Shown: positions 18,613 to 29,188 of the stretch, one piece after another
Position numbering within the stretch: the first letter of the stretch is position 1
Layout: each line of letters begins with the position of its first letter
Assembly (NCBI RefSeq): GCF_900176435.1
Contig: NZ_FWYE01000004.1
Location: forward strand, 124,001 to 188,000
DNA length: 64,000 bases
From: Picrophilus oshimae DSM 9789
Lineage (GTDB): Archaea > Thermoplasmatota > Thermoplasmata > Thermoplasmatales > Thermoplasmataceae
Direction of reading: 5' to 3'
The notes under the pieces: model-generated
Seen by the model: only the letters and a program-made list of their open reading frames with translations
Databases searched by the model: none
Told to the model about the DNA's origin: nothing
Translations under genes and position numbers: made by a program

Positions 18613-19440
18613 ATGAAGATTATTGATTTAATCAGGGGATTAAAGATACCATTGTACTTTACTTCTGTATCACCAGTTATAATAGCTTTTTCATTCGATC
18701 ATTATAAAAAATTATATTTATTCATTGTAATGATTTTAATAGTCCTGTTTATGCAGGCTGCATTAAACCTTTCAATGGATTACTATGATTATAAAAATGG
18801 TAAAAAACTTTACAATGATGATACCCTGTTTCCTGTTGGCCCGTACCTGATAATAAAAAATCATGTTAATCCCAAAATAATAAGATACTTTTTTATCATA
18901 ACAATGCTTATAGCGGTTTCCCTTGGAATATACCTGCTTGTAATCACAGAAAAATATTATTTAATAATCATAGGTATTATAGCGGTTATAGTTTCACTCC
19001 TTTACGTGCTTCCACCTGTGATGCTGGACAACCGCGGCCTTGGTGAGATATCAACGTTCCTTTCTTTTGGACCACTGGTTTACACAGGTGCTGTAATAGT
19101 CTTCAATTTAAATGTTGATGTATTTGTATTAATCACAGGCATATTTACAGGTTTGCTGGCATCTGCCATTAGATTTTTGCATCATTCCATTGAGGATAAA
19201 CCTAACGGTACAAGAGTAACGCATTTTAAGGAGATATATTCCTTAATGCTTATTCCGGCATTTGTTATCACAGTTTATAAATTGTATCTTTTTGTTTTTT
19301 TAATACCGGCATTCATTATTGCAATAATACACATAATTTACATACATGGAGATCCTTTTAAAATAACAAGAAAAACAAACGAGATAGTTTTTATAGATAT
19401 AATATCAACACTGCTTTTTGTTATTTATCTTACATTTTAA
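18613..19440 (+). CDS. UbiA-family prenyltransferase
   Basis: A 275-residue membrane protein with 8-9 helices. The first metal-binding motif is NLSMDYYDYKNGKK (N-x3-D-x2-D arrangement, near residue 54). The second is HHSIEDKPNGTR (near 190), where UbiA proteins have DxxxD. It starts MKIIDLIRGLKIPLY, close to the RPxxxxxxLxPV start of MenA-like proteins (here TSVSPVI). It likely transfers an isoprenoid chain to a quinone ring or lipid precursor. It is divergent from a second UbiA protein with a fused domain, and the pair probably works on related substrates such as menaquinone/thermoplasmaquinone or archaeal lipid. Confidence 0.78.
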   Translation: MKIIDLIRGLKIPLYFTSVSPVIIAFSFDHYKKLYLFIVMILIVLFMQAALNLSMDYYDYKNGKKLYNDDTLFPVGPYLIIKNHVNPKIIRYFFIITMLIAVSLGIYLLVITEKYYLIIIGIIAVIVSLLYVLPPVMLDNRGLGEISTFLSFGPLVYTGAVIVFNLNVDVFVLITGIFTGLLASAIRFLHHSIEDKPNGTRVTHFKEIYSLMLIPAFVITVYKLYLFVFLIPAFIIAIIHIIYIHGDPFKITRKTNEIVFIDIISTLLFVIYLTF

Positions 19441-19651
19441 TTTGATAATTTTGTCTTTTAATAAATTAAATAGAACATTCATATTTATTGAATCATTATA
19501 TTGTAAATGCCAGATATAATTAATAAGATTCCAGGAAGATGAATATTTTTTATTTAATAACCAATATATTAAAATATAACAACGTTTAATATTTTGCATG
19601 ATCTTCAAAAATTTATGGTAACATTGTTATAATACCATTTTATAATCCATC

Positions 19652-19807
19652 ATGAAAAGGATATGCCCTGGCTGTGGATCAGTTTTTGAATGTAACGGGC
19701 TTTCATGCTGGTGTTCTGGGATAAAAATAAAAAGGGAGAAGATAAATATGCTGTCGCTAATAAGTGATTCATGCTTCTGCCCTGATTGCTTAAGAAAATT
19801 AATTTAA
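19652..19807 (+). CDS. Cysteine-rich CWC-type micro-protein
   Basis: A 51-residue ORF from ATG 19652 to TAA 19805-19807. The residues are CPGCGSVFEC near the N-terminus, then SCWCSGI, and FCPDCLRKL at the end. This is the pattern of the small cysteine-rich CWC family (CPxCG..FEC..CWC..CxCPxCL), which has seven to eight cysteines suited to binding zinc or an Fe-S centre. The function is not established. An A/T box ataatacca/ttttataat precedes it by about 10-25 nt. Its last 9 bp overlap the end of the MFS gene on the other strand. Confidence 0.75.
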   Translation: MKRICPGCGSVFECNGLSCWCSGIKIKREKINMLSLISDSCFCPDCLRKLI

Positions 19808-21016
19808 TGATTCATTTCTCTTTAATGATCTATTGCCCTTAATGTTTGATATAACAGAGTATATTATAACAAGCGCCATTGGTATTGACAATGAAAGCGA
19901 TGCTATCCTTAGATCATAGAGTTTTGATATTAAACCATAGACAAATGGTATAATAAATGCTATTATATTCATTATAAATGAGAACATTGAGTATACTATG
20001 TTTAGATCCTCTGTTTCAACGGAATTTGAAAGGTAATAGCTTGATATTGGATATATTGATCCATGGGGTATACCAAGTATTATTAAACCTATAAGGAATA
20101 TTATATAATATGAGCTGATGCCGATTATTATGTATCCTGCCAGGCCAAGAACAAAGGAAAAGTACATTAATAACTCCTTTCTTTTAATGCTGTGTGTTGA
20201 CATGTAAAGCCTTGTTAAAAATGATACGAAGAAGAATGCAGCAAGTATGTAAAAGAACGATGATGGATTTATATTATCATATTCATTTCCAAAGATGCTT
20301 CCATAGGTTAGTATTAAAACAAATGGAAATGCATATGATATGTTTCCTGATAATGCAAACTGAACCTTTGGATTTTTTAATGCAGTTGATGATTTTGATA
20401 AAACGTCCGAGAATTTTATCTTTTTTGATTTGCCTGGATTGATTTTTATCCTTCTTGATGAGATTAACATTATCAATGTTGATAACAGTGAAACAAAGAA
20501 GAATATTATAAAGGCCGTCCTTACATTTATGTATTTTACTATTAAACCCTGTGCAAGGGTACCTGCTATTAAGCTTAATGATAACGATGCCGTGAACATT
20601 GCTATGTATCTATCTCTAAGCTCCCTTGGTGCGAGCGCCGTTATTAAAGTCATTAAGAGTGTCTGGACAACGCCCATGGAAAGGCCTGACGCAAGTGATA
20701 ATACAAGGACCTCATATATATTCGATGAGAAGATTAAAAAGAAGATCGATATGGTCATTAGCAGGAGAAACGAGAATATTGTAACTGGCGTCCTGTCTAT
20801 TCTTATTTTACCGTTTACAAATATATTTGAAATTAATGCACCTATGCCTGCCAGGGTGGCTGTAAGACCAACATCAAGCACATCGGCATTAATAACATAC
20901 TTGGTAAACACGGGAATAATCGTCATTAGCATGTTTGTTGTTGCCCTCATTGTAAATGTCACGGCAAGAAGCATGAAAATGTTAAGTGCAATAACCTTTA
21001 GATGAATATATTTCAT
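19799..21016 (-). CDS. MFS transporter
   Basis: A 405-residue protein with 12 hydrophobic helices. A loop between helices 2 and 3 (NIFVNGKIRIDRTP) corresponds to a weak version of the MFS GxxxDRxGRR motif. The central loop at about residue 190 is basic (SSRRIKINPGKSKKIKF), and the C-terminal tail is basic as well. The family covers drug, sugar and acid exporters, and the substrate cannot be predicted. ATG 21016 is the only good start. It is co-directional with, but 80 bp from, the interrupted APC permease. Confidence 0.82.
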   Translation of the reverse strand: MKYIHLKVIALNIFMLLAVTFTMRATTNMLMTIIPVFTKYVINADVLDVGLTATLAGIGALISNIFVNGKIRIDRTPVTIFSFLLLMTISIFFLIFSSNIYEVLVLSLASGLSMGVVQTLLMTLITALAPRELRDRYIAMFTASLSLSLIAGTLAQGLIVKYINVRTAFIIFFFVSLLSTLIMLISSRRIKINPGKSKKIKFSDVLSKSSTALKNPKVQFALSGNISYAFPFVLILTYGSIFGNEYDNINPSSFFYILAAFFFVSFLTRLYMSTHSIKRKELLMYFSFVLGLAGYIIIGISSYYIIFLIGLIILGIPHGSIYPISSYYLSNSVETEDLNIVYSMFSFIMNIIAFIIPFVYGLISKLYDLRIASLSLSIPMALVIIYSVISNIKGNRSLKRNESLN

Positions 21017-21095
21017 TTATGGAGTATTAATTAGCAATATTTAAGCAAGACTTAATTTTCAATAAAATTTTAATTTTAAATTTATAAAAAATTAA

Positions 21096-22472
21096 TTATT
21101 TATCTATAACAGGATGCGAGAATTTCTCCATTGATATAAATGAATAGATGATTCCAAGGATTAACCAGATACCAAATGTTATTGATGCTATTATAACTAT
21201 TTTGTTTATGCTTATAAAGCTACCATAGAACACAAAGCCGAGTATTGCTATTGATATAACAGGCAGTGCTATATCCATGAAAATATTAAGTTTTTTCCTC
21301 ATTTTGTTTATTATTCCTGGCAGTGATGCGTTTGCGATCATATGTACAACAAGTGCACTTAATGTTGCACCTATACCCATGTAAAGAAATGCATTGAAGC
21401 CACCAAGTGTAACCACGGCTATGGCCGCTATTATAAAGCCAATTATTGCCATGATGCCCGCCGCAACATGCGGTGTCCTTCTATGCTCATGTACATTTGA
21501 CAGTATTCCTGGAAGCACGTTATCACGGCTCATTGAAAAAACAACCCTTGAAAGTGAGTTTGTAAAAACAACTGAATCCGTGAAAAGGCTGTTCACAAAG
21601 AGCACTGTAACCACAAGTGCACCTGCTATGCCAAGGTAATTTTCTGACAGGATTACACCTGGAACACGTTCCTGCGAATAGCTTAGCATATTCTCTGGAC
21701 CCCAGCCAACCGTAAATGCATAAGATGCAAGTATAAAGAACAAACCAAGGACTATTACCGAGATAACAACACCACGGCCTATAACCTTCTTTTCATTCTG
21801 TGCCTCCTCCCCAAGCGGTGTCGCGGTGCCAAAACCAGAGAATGCCGTGTACATAAATAAAACACCAAGCATGACGCCTGTGAATCCTCCCTTTGCATAA
21901 ACCGGTGTAAATACGCTTGCAGTGTTTATCGATGGCTTTATTGTTATTATAAGTATGCTTACAAGCGCAATGACTATAACCTCTATTGTTGCCATCACCA
22001 TTGCATACCTTACAGAATTTTTAACGCCTGAAAATTAGACAAAGTATCCAAAGGAGATTATTATTATAAGAAGAATGAACCACAAATATGATGGCAGCAT
22101 TATGCCAAAAACTGTCTCTATAAGTGCCGGCAAAAAGATGGCAACGCTCAGGGCTATAAATGCAAGTGACATGATCTGGTACATTATATACATCCAGCCT
22201 GTGAATATTCCTGCAAAGCTCCCGAGGCCATCACGGCTGTATGCATAATAACCACCGGCACCGGCAACATATTTTGATATCCTGTTTATTATAACCGCAT
22301 TTATTAAAACTATAATAAATGCTATAACTGCAGATAGTGGCAAGGATCCAAGGGCAAATGCTGCCGAGCCTGTCAACGTTGCAACAGCCGCGCCTGCAGG
22401 TGCCGATCCGGCGACACCCTGAAAAATTACATTATAGACATTCAATGAATCCTTTTTAAGAGATTTGTTCAT
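21096..22472 (-). pseudogene. APC-family amino acid permease gene interrupted by in-frame TAA
   Basis: One frame of 459 codons runs from ATG 22472 to the stop at 21096 with a single internal TAA at 22037-22035. The first part (145 residues) has the APC opening and FQGVAGSAPAGAAVATLTG, then VAGAGGYYAYSRDGLGSFAGIFTGW, a classic amino acid permease block. The frame continues past TAA as FSGVKNSVRYAMVMATIE and then FTGVMLGVLFMYTAFSGFGTATPLGEEAQN, the conserved helix 6 region. The whole has about 12 helices and normal length for the family. A single-base change of Ser, Leu, Tyr, Lys, Gln or Glu codons would give this TAA. It is either a fresh pseudogene or a sequence error; the second half could only be made by reinitiation at internal ATGs such as 22001. 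Confidence 0.82.
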
Positions 22473-22793
22473 CCGTTCGATATCTTAAAAATGTATTAAC
22501 ATTTTTTTGTTTTTAATGATTTAAAGGTTATTTTATTCATAATTATTAAAGTTTTTATAAAATTTATTTCGATAAATTATTCATATAAAAATTGATCATA
22601 ATTCATTATTGATTTTATATAAATTAAGGATAACATGGCTTTTTTAATTTATTTTTTTTATATCATTTATTGGTATTTCAGAATAACTGCTTTAAATGAT
22701 TAAATATAAAACGTGTTGCAATAATGTTTTTGGTAAAAACAATGATGATTAATTAACAAAAAAACTTAATTAGCAAGATAAAAATAATGCATA
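22473..22793. other. Intergenic region, 321 bp, AT-rich
   Basis: This holds the start-side flanks of two divergent genes. A 22-codon ORF (22635-22703, plus) encodes a hydrophobic peptide and has TATA-like tttatataaatt about 20 nt upstream. It could be chance in such A/T-rich DNA, and I do not call it. No structured RNA or repeat is evident. Confidence 0.5.
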
Positions 22794-23369
22794 ATGCAGT
22801 ATAAAAGCATTGGCATAGAGTACCCAAAAAGGATTAGGATTAAAAATAAATTATATGATATAGATCTTGAATCTGCAAGGGATGAAAATACATTTTCAAT
22901 AGTTATACCAAAGGATTATGTAAAGAAATTTGTTATAAAATTGATAGAATACGATTTTAAGGATGCATTGCCAAGCATATATAAGGGCGAGATATTTGGC
23001 CTGTCAAGACCAGTTGAAAGCCCATGGGAGCTTCATATAAGAATATTTAATTATGATGATAAATACTCAAAGATATTTGCCCATATTGAAATATCAAGGA
23101 ATTACATAGAACATCTTTTTATGGTTCAGCCTGTCATCTATGAGGTAACATCATATATTGATTCACCATATTATATATTATACGAGCCTGAATCAAAAAA
23201 GGTTTCAAAAATTATTGAAAACAGGAAAATATTATTATCGCCGCCCGAGAATCTTATGGAATGGAGACCATACATGGATATTGCATATAACGAAATAAAT
23301 GAATTAAAATATAATTTCAGGGGTATAATTAAAAAAATAGATGAATTTCTTCACGATTACAGTGATTGA
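22794..23369 (+). CDS. Hypothetical protein
   Basis: A 191-residue soluble protein, mixed alpha/beta by composition, with no signal peptide, membrane helix or cysteine cluster. I do not recognise the family. Features visible are an N-terminal basic patch (YPKRIRIKNK), several aromatic-rich strands, and a C-terminal helix with alternating charge (IIKKIDEFLHDYSD). It has a strong ATG, uses the same codons as its neighbours, and ends one base before the end of the convergent trpB2 gene, so it is very likely a true gene. Confidence 0.65.
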   Translation: MQYKSIGIEYPKRIRIKNKLYDIDLESARDENTFSIVIPKDYVKKFVIKLIEYDFKDALPSIYKGEIFGLSRPVESPWELHIRIFNYDDKYSKIFAHIEISRNYIEHLFMVQPVIYEVTSYIDSPYYILYEPESKKVSKIIENRKILLSPPENLMEWRPYMDIAYNEINELKYNFRGIIKKIDEFLHDYSD

Positions 23370-23370
23370 T

Positions 23371-24660
<1,290 letters not shown>

Positions 24661-24776
24661 TTAAATCTACATAGATAACATTTTTTATACGTGAATGATT
24701 TTATTATATGCCTATTAATATTAAGAAACAGGCAATTTTTAATGATTTGTATTATTTAATATAAAAATAATATCAA

Positions 24777-25118
24777 TTAAAATGTTAAAAACTCGTAGTC
24801 CTTCTCTGCAAGATCCTTTATAATTGGGCCGACCATATCAAGCTTTACTAAACTTACCTTATCAAGCCTATCCAGAAGATTCAGGTTTGTTGCAACCAGC
24901 TTGCACGCAATGGCCTTTGAATCGCCCGCACTGTTGTAATCGTTTATTAGCTTCATTATTGTTTCATCGTTATCTGCTATGAATCTTTCACTTGGCCCAA
25001 AGAATATTAATTTCACATCGCCGAAGAACTTGTTCTTCCTTGAAACGCCTGCAAGTGTTGCCGCTGCAACCGCCTTTTCCTTGTTTGATGTTGATATTAT
25101 AATTGCAACATTCTTCAT
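24777..25118 (-). CDS. DsrE/DsrF-like family protein
   Basis: A 113-residue alpha/beta protein: VAIIISTSNKEKAVAAATLAGVS at the N-terminus, VKLIFFGPSERFIA in the middle, then a DSKAIACKLVATNLNL segment in which the single cysteine sits near residue 77, the position used for sulfur relay in some DsrE family members. The family functions in sulfur transfer (TusD-like) or as unannotated accessory proteins. No sulfur-oxidation genes adjoin it. It likely acts in the cytosol; the partner is unknown. Confidence 0.7.
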   Translation of the reverse strand: MKNVAIIISTSNKEKAVAAATLAGVSRKNKFFGDVKLIFFGPSERFIADNDETIMKLINDYNSAGDSKAIACKLVATNLNLLDRLDKVSLVKLDMVGPIIKDLAEKDYEFLTF

Positions 25119-25275
25119 ATTTTTGGTATTTTAAGGTATTATTTAAATATATAATTAATTAATATATTATTATAATTATTAAGATATTTATAATTTTGAA
25201 TTGATGTTTCATTGTTAACAATCATGATAAAAATATTAATACAAAAGTATAACTATTAAATTGGAATGCAAAAAC

Positions 25276-25809
25276 ATGGAAGATGTATGCTATCTCGCAG
25301 GCGGCTGCTTCTGGTGCATGGAGGCTGTTTTCAAGGATATATACGGTATAAATGATGTTCAGCCGGGCTATGCCGGTGGAACAACTGTAAACCCAACCTA
25401 TGAGGAAGTTTGCAGCCAGAGAACAGGTCATACCGAAACTGTAAGAATAAGGTACGATCCTGAAAAGATAAGCTTTGATGACATTCTTGAGATATATTTC
25501 TCTGTCATTGATCCCACAACACTGAACAGGCAGGGAGAGGATGTTGGAACAAACTACAGAACGGCAATATTTTATATAAATGAATATCAAAAAGAAAGAG
25601 CTGTTAATTACATAAAAAATCTTGAGGCCTCAGGTAAATACAGCAAAATAGTTGTTTCAGTTGAACCATATAAAAACTTTTATCCAGCAGAGGATTACCA
25701 TAAAAACTACTTTGAAAGGCATCCTGAACAGGGTTACTGCAGGGTAGTTATTAAACCAAAGGTTGAAAAGGTCAGGCAAAAATTCTTTTATAAAATAAAT
25801 AACCAGTAA
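25276..25809 (+). CDS. msrA: Peptide methionine sulfoxide reductase A
   Basis: MsrA reduces methionine-S-sulfoxide in proteins using thioredoxin. The catalytic motif is GGCFWCMEAVF near residue 10 (GCFW with the nucleophilic Cys), followed by GYAGG, PTYEEVCSQRTGHTETVRI and YFSVIDPTTLNRQGEDVGTNYRT, all conserved. It ends with HPEQGYCRVVI, which offers a resolving cysteine. I give ATG 25276 (177 residues). An in-frame TTG at 25261 has a TATA-like element at about 26 nt and could be the true leaderless start, adding MECKN. The reducing partner could be the thioredoxin at the left end of this window or another. Confidence 0.93.
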   Translation: MEDVCYLAGGCFWCMEAVFKDIYGINDVQPGYAGGTTVNPTYEEVCSQRTGHTETVRIRYDPEKISFDDILEIYFSVIDPTTLNRQGEDVGTNYRTAIFYINEYQKERAVNYIKNLEASGKYSKIVVSVEPYKNFYPAEDYHKNYFERHPEQGYCRVVIKPKVEKVRQKFFYKINNQ

Positions 25810-25820
25810 ATTATTTAATC

Positions 25821-26528
25821 TTATTCAACCATTGATATATGTTCAAGTATGTTTTCCTCTGCAGATCTTATAAATTTTATTTTATCACCGTATTTTAAAA
25901 GGTAGTTGTCTCCATATATTGATATATTACCAGGATTGTAAAGTGCGCCGTTTAAAAAATAGGATCCATTTGGTCCTGATATTAATAGAACGGTATTAAT
26001 ATGGTGCGGTGAGACAGAATCGGCACTGCTCTCAAAGAGACTGCCTGATATCCAGTCAATTGTGGTATACTTCTTAATGATCTTGTAATAATTGCATGGT
26101 AGCTCGGATTTTAATTCTGAAAGACCATATGAAACAAGGTTTCCATTTATCGTTTCATTATTTTGATTTCCTGTTAATGTTTCATTGTATAAATAAATGA
26201 ATGTTGCATTTATTGTATTTGAGAAATAACCTTTAAATATTAATCCCGGGGTATCTGGATAAACGTCATTAGGATCGGAATGCCATTCGTAATATGATAA
26301 ATTTCCATATTTTAAAAGTGCAAAGTACAGGGGCCATGATAATGATGCACCTATTGGACAGCCAAGCCAGCTTACGAATATAATATTGATATCGCTGCTT
26401 TTTCCATTTATCCTGAAAAATTTACCTGACGGTTCCTCAAGTGGCTGTATTGCAATGGTACCGATTAAAATAACTGCAATAAGAACAGATATAATGATTA
26501 TAATTAAATTTACATATCTTTTGTTCAT
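25821..26528 (-). CDS. DUF929 family secreted or membrane-anchored protein
   Basis: A 235-residue protein with an N-terminal hydrophobic segment (about residues 7-28, NLIIIIISVLIAVILIGTIA) serving as signal or anchor. The core FVSWLGCPIGASLSWPLYFALLKYGN fits the DUF929 family found in Sulfolobales and Thermoplasmatales, in which a thioredoxin-like fold with a CPxC-like site is usual. Here only the first cysteine is kept (CPIG), with another further on (SELPCNYY). The function is unknown. It probably faces the outside of the cell. It is followed on the same strand by nothing close. Confidence 0.7.
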   Translation of the reverse strand: MNKRYVNLIIIIISVLIAVILIGTIAIQPLEEPSGKFFRINGKSSDINIIFVSWLGCPIGASLSWPLYFALLKYGNLSYYEWHSDPNDVYPDTPGLIFKGYFSNTINATFIYLYNETLTGNQNNETINGNLVSYGLSELKSELPCNYYKIIKKYTTIDWISGSLFESSADSVSPHHINTVLLISGPNGSYFLNGALYNPGNISIYGDNYLLKYGDKIKFIRSAEENILEHISMVE

Positions 26529-26552
26529 AAAATGGATATATAAATATTATTA

Positions 26553-26777
26553 TTAAATTTTAATTCTATTTAAATCCTTTTTAAAGCTGTACATAAAAAG
26601 TATTTCAATTATTATGAACGCCGCGGGCAGGGATAAAAAATTAAGGATATTTGTAATAATATTATTCAAAAATGATAATACAAACCTTAGGATCAGGATT
26701 GTTATTGATATTATTAAAAGGGTTTTCCTGTGAACCCAGAAAAATTTTGTATAATCGTTCTTACTAATTACAGTCAT
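26553..26777 (-). CDS. Small membrane protein, hypothetical
   Basis: A 74-residue protein with two hydrophobic stretches (about 18-37 and 46-64), basic at both ends (RHK-rich N-terminus HRKT, C-terminus KKDLNRIKI). It starts 15 bp after the stop of the potassium channel gene and runs toward the DUF929 gene, so the three are likely one transcript. It has no recognised family. It could be an accessory subunit of the channel, but only position suggests this. Confidence 0.5.
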   Translation of the reverse strand: MTVISKNDYTKFFWVHRKTLLIISITILILRFVLSFLNNIITNILNFLSLPAAFIIIEILFMYSFKKDLNRIKI

Positions 26778-26792
26778 GGTACAGTATAAATA

Positions 26793-27761
26793 TTATATAT
26801 AAAAGAATGCATCATAATTTGATAATTCATCATCCGGCTTTATTATTACTGAATTGCCCTTTTTAAATGCTATTACATTCTTTCCGCTGTTAAGCATTTT
26901 AATATAAAAGTCCTTATAATTCATTCTTTTATCATCGTCGTTAATGACCTGTTCCTTTATGAACTGTGATATCGTGCTAAAAAGATTTGTTATTCCTGGA
27001 TTCATTATCGATGCAGCAATGAGCTCTGCGGTAACATCACCGTGGACTATTGTTTCATCAACAAAGGCACTGGCATGCTCCCTGCTGTCAGGATTTAAAA
27101 GTTCAGCAATTACATGAACATTTTTGTTTAATTTCTTTATAACCATTGCAGATAGTATCGTTTCTGCATCTATTGCAAGGGAATCACGGTCATCGTTTTT
27201 TGCAAATACTATCACTGTTAGGGCCTTCTTTATCCCGGCCTTTATTAAATCCCTTTCCTTTATGGCCATACCCTTTACATATGTATACTCCTTCAATTCA
27301 GGTTCATTCTCGGATAATATAACTATGTCAAGACCAATTGAATCTATCATCTTCAATATCTTTTTTGTCTCTGAATTGAAATTGCATATTATAACATGCC
27401 TGCTTTCAAGGGCCATAACATCACCAAACCTTGCAGATAATCTTGAATCTATTAGTATCGTTGCCAGTGAGGCTGTGACATATCCTATTGTGCCTATGCC
27501 AAACACCATTATAAGCATACCGTTGATGCGTCCGTAGAAACCATATACAGGTGTGTCACCATAGCCAACTGTTGTTATTGTCTGCATTGTCCACCAAAGG
27601 CTTGTGAATAAATTATGTATGCCGCTTGATCTTATTGGATTTTCAAGAATATATTCTGAGAATACCGAGTATATAATTATCGCTATTAAAATGATAATTG
27701 ATTTAAACATGTTTCTTCTTGTTATTTTACGTATTCTTTTAAATATAATAAAAAAATTCAT
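26793..27761 (-). CDS. Potassium channel with RCK (TrkA) regulatory domain
   Basis: A MthK-like channel of 322 residues: helix 1 near 20-40, pore loop TITTVGYGD (selectivity filter, near residues 62-70), inner helix near 77-105, then an RCK_N Rossmann domain (HVIICNFNSETKKIL; DIVILSENEPEL; KGMAIKERDLIKAGI) and a TrkA_C-like end (IIKPDDELSNYDAFFYI). In the usual RCK domain the first loop carries glycines (ICGxSxST); here it is ICNFNSET, so nucleotide binding may be altered. It lets K+ pass across the cytoplasmic membrane and likely responds to a ligand or Ca2+. The start is ATG 27761. Confidence 0.9.
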   Translation of the reverse strand: MNFFIIFKRIRKITRRNMFKSIIILIAIIIYSVFSEYILENPIRSSGIHNLFTSLWWTMQTITTVGYGDTPVYGFYGRINGMLIMVFGIGTIGYVTASLATILIDSRLSARFGDVMALESRHVIICNFNSETKKILKMIDSIGLDIVILSENEPELKEYTYVKGMAIKERDLIKAGIKKALTVIVFAKNDDRDSLAIDAETILSAMVIKKLNKNVHVIAELLNPDSREHASAFVDETIVHGDVTAELIAASIMNPGITNLFSTISQFIKEQVINDDDKRMNYKDFYIKMLNSGKNVIAFKKGNSVIIKPDDELSNYDAFFYI

Positions 27762-27808
27762 TGTATGTCTATGTTTATTATAAATTAAATTTTATCGTTG
27801 CCCAAAAT

Positions 27809-27820
27809 ATTTATTTAAAT
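27809..27820 (+). promoter_or_regulatory. Putative TATA box for the glcD-like gene
   Basis: The sequence atttatttaaat is centred about 22 nt before ATG 27836 and no ribosome-binding site intervenes, suggesting a leaderless transcript for the glcD-glcF pair. Confidence 0.45.
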
Positions 27821-27835
27821 GTAATATTATAAGAT

Positions 27836-29188
27836 ATGAATGATGTTATTAATGAAATTATAAAAGCGGCAGGTATTAATAACGTTTTAACCGATAACGA
27901 GCATTTAATAATTTACAGAAAGGGAAGCATAGACAGGATGGAAAAGATTCCGCTATGCGTTGTTAAAATTACAGATGAAAATATTATATCAAGGGTATTA
28001 AAAATAGCATCAAAATACCATTTAAATGTCATAGCACGTGGTGGCGGTTCAAGCCCAACAGGGGCAGTTGTCCCTGTTGAAAACACGATTGTACTTGACA
28101 TGAGGCCATTAAATAATATAAGAGTGAATTTTAAAGATGGCTACGTGGAGGCATATGCCGGTGCAACATTGCAGGAGGTAAACAATGAATGCATGAAATA
28201 CGGCTATTTCTTTCCACCGGATCCATCAAGTGTGAGTACAGCAACAGTTGGCGGGGCAGTAAATGAGAATTCCGGCGGCATGCGATGTGCAAGGTATGGT
28301 GTTGTCAAGGACTGGGTGTTAAAGCTTGACTGTGTTCTGGCAAACGGCGAGGAGACGAGTTTTGGTGAAACAATATATAAAAACCGCGGCGGCTTTAACC
28401 TTGTCGATCTAATATGTGGCAGCGAGGGGACACTGTGCATAGTTAAAAAGGCCTATCTAAAGATACTTGGCCTTCCAGGAAAGATATACAGAATAGCAGG
28501 TTTTTATGATAATATTGATGATGCCATGGATGCCATTTTAAAAATAAGAATGTTAAATCCATTAATACTTGAATTCGCTGATTATTATGGAATAGCAGCA
28601 GCAAACAAAATAAAGCGATTTAATTATCCTGAGGTTAATGGCGGCATGGTTCTTGTGGATACAGATTTCAGCCAGGATGATTTCAATAAAATAAAAAATA
28701 TAATAGAAGAGAGGGCAATGAAAATTGTTGTTCCTAAAGGGAAAGAGTTTGATGAAATATTTGAAATAAGAAGGATTGCCTTTGCCGCACCAGGACTTCT
28801 TTACCCGGGCTTTATAGACGGTGATATAGTGGTTCCAATTTCAAGATTAAGCGAGGCACTAAAGGGCATTGATAATATAAGAAGAAAATACAATGTTTAT
28901 ATAGCAACATGTGGCCATGCCGGTGATGGAAATTTACACCCACAGGTTGGTGCCGATCCAGGTGAACAATGGAATAATGCAGTTTCAGCAATGAACGAGA
29001 TAAACATGCTCGCAATAAAACTCGGCGGCTCAGTATCCGGCGAGCATGGCATAGGAAAAACAAAGATTGGTATGCTTAAAGAACAGTTTAGATACAAGAA
29101 CCAGGAAAAGAGCCTTTACTTCATGAATAAAATAAAGAAAATCTTCGATCCTGATAATATTTTAAACAGGGGTGATTTTATTGATTGA
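27836..29188 (+). CDS. glcD: FAD-linked 2-hydroxyacid dehydrogenase (GlcD / D-lactate dehydrogenase type)
   Basis: A 450-residue flavoprotein of the FAD_binding_4 plus FAD-oxidase C-terminal family. The FAD domain shows VIARGGGSSPTGAVVPV near residue 65, FPPDPSSVSTATVGGAVNENSGGMRCARYG near 125-155, and CGSEGTL near 195. The C-terminal domain has the metal-binding CGHAGDGNLHP and the end motif GGSVSGEHGIGKTK. It oxidises glycolate, D-lactate or a related 2-hydroxyacid, passing electrons to an Fe-S partner. The next gene overlaps and encodes that partner, forming a GlcDF-like complex at the membrane or quinone pool. Confidence 0.88.
   Translation: MNDVINEIIKAAGINNVLTDNEHLIIYRKGSIDRMEKIPLCVVKITDENIISRVLKIASKYHLNVIARGGGSSPTGAVVPVENTIVLDMRPLNNIRVNFKDGYVEAYAGATLQEVNNECMKYGYFFPPDPSSVSTATVGGAVNENSGGMRCARYGVVKDWVLKLDCVLANGEETSFGETIYKNRGGFNLVDLICGSEGTLCIVKKAYLKILGLPGKIYRIAGFYDNIDDAMDAILKIRMLNPLILEFADYYGIAAANKIKRFNYPEVNGGMVLVDTDFSQDDFNKIKNIIEERAMKIVVPKGKEFDEIFEIRRIAFAAPGLLYPGFIDGDIVVPISRLSEALKGIDNIRRKYNVYIATCGHAGDGNLHPQVGADPGEQWNNAVSAMNEINMLAIKLGGSVSGEHGIGKTKIGMLKEQFRYKNQEKSLYFMNKIKKIFDPDNILNRGDFID
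29171..29176 (+). promoter_or_regulatory. Ribosome-binding site deciding the TTG start of the glcF-like gene
   Basis: GGTGAT matches the archaeal anti-Shine-Dalgarno core (complementary to ATCACC at the 16S 3' end). It lies 4 nt before TTG 29181, and no ATG is available near it. The same GGTGAT element precedes other downstream starts in this window (kdpB, icd, copA, the DHA2 MFS), supporting TTG as the start. Confidence 0.65.

Noticed and set aside
22635-22703. 22-codon hydrophobic ORF with an upstream TATA-like box
   Set aside because: Length and A/T composition make it likely by chance. There is no homologue known to me and no ribosome-binding site. Kept only as a remark in the intergenic entry.
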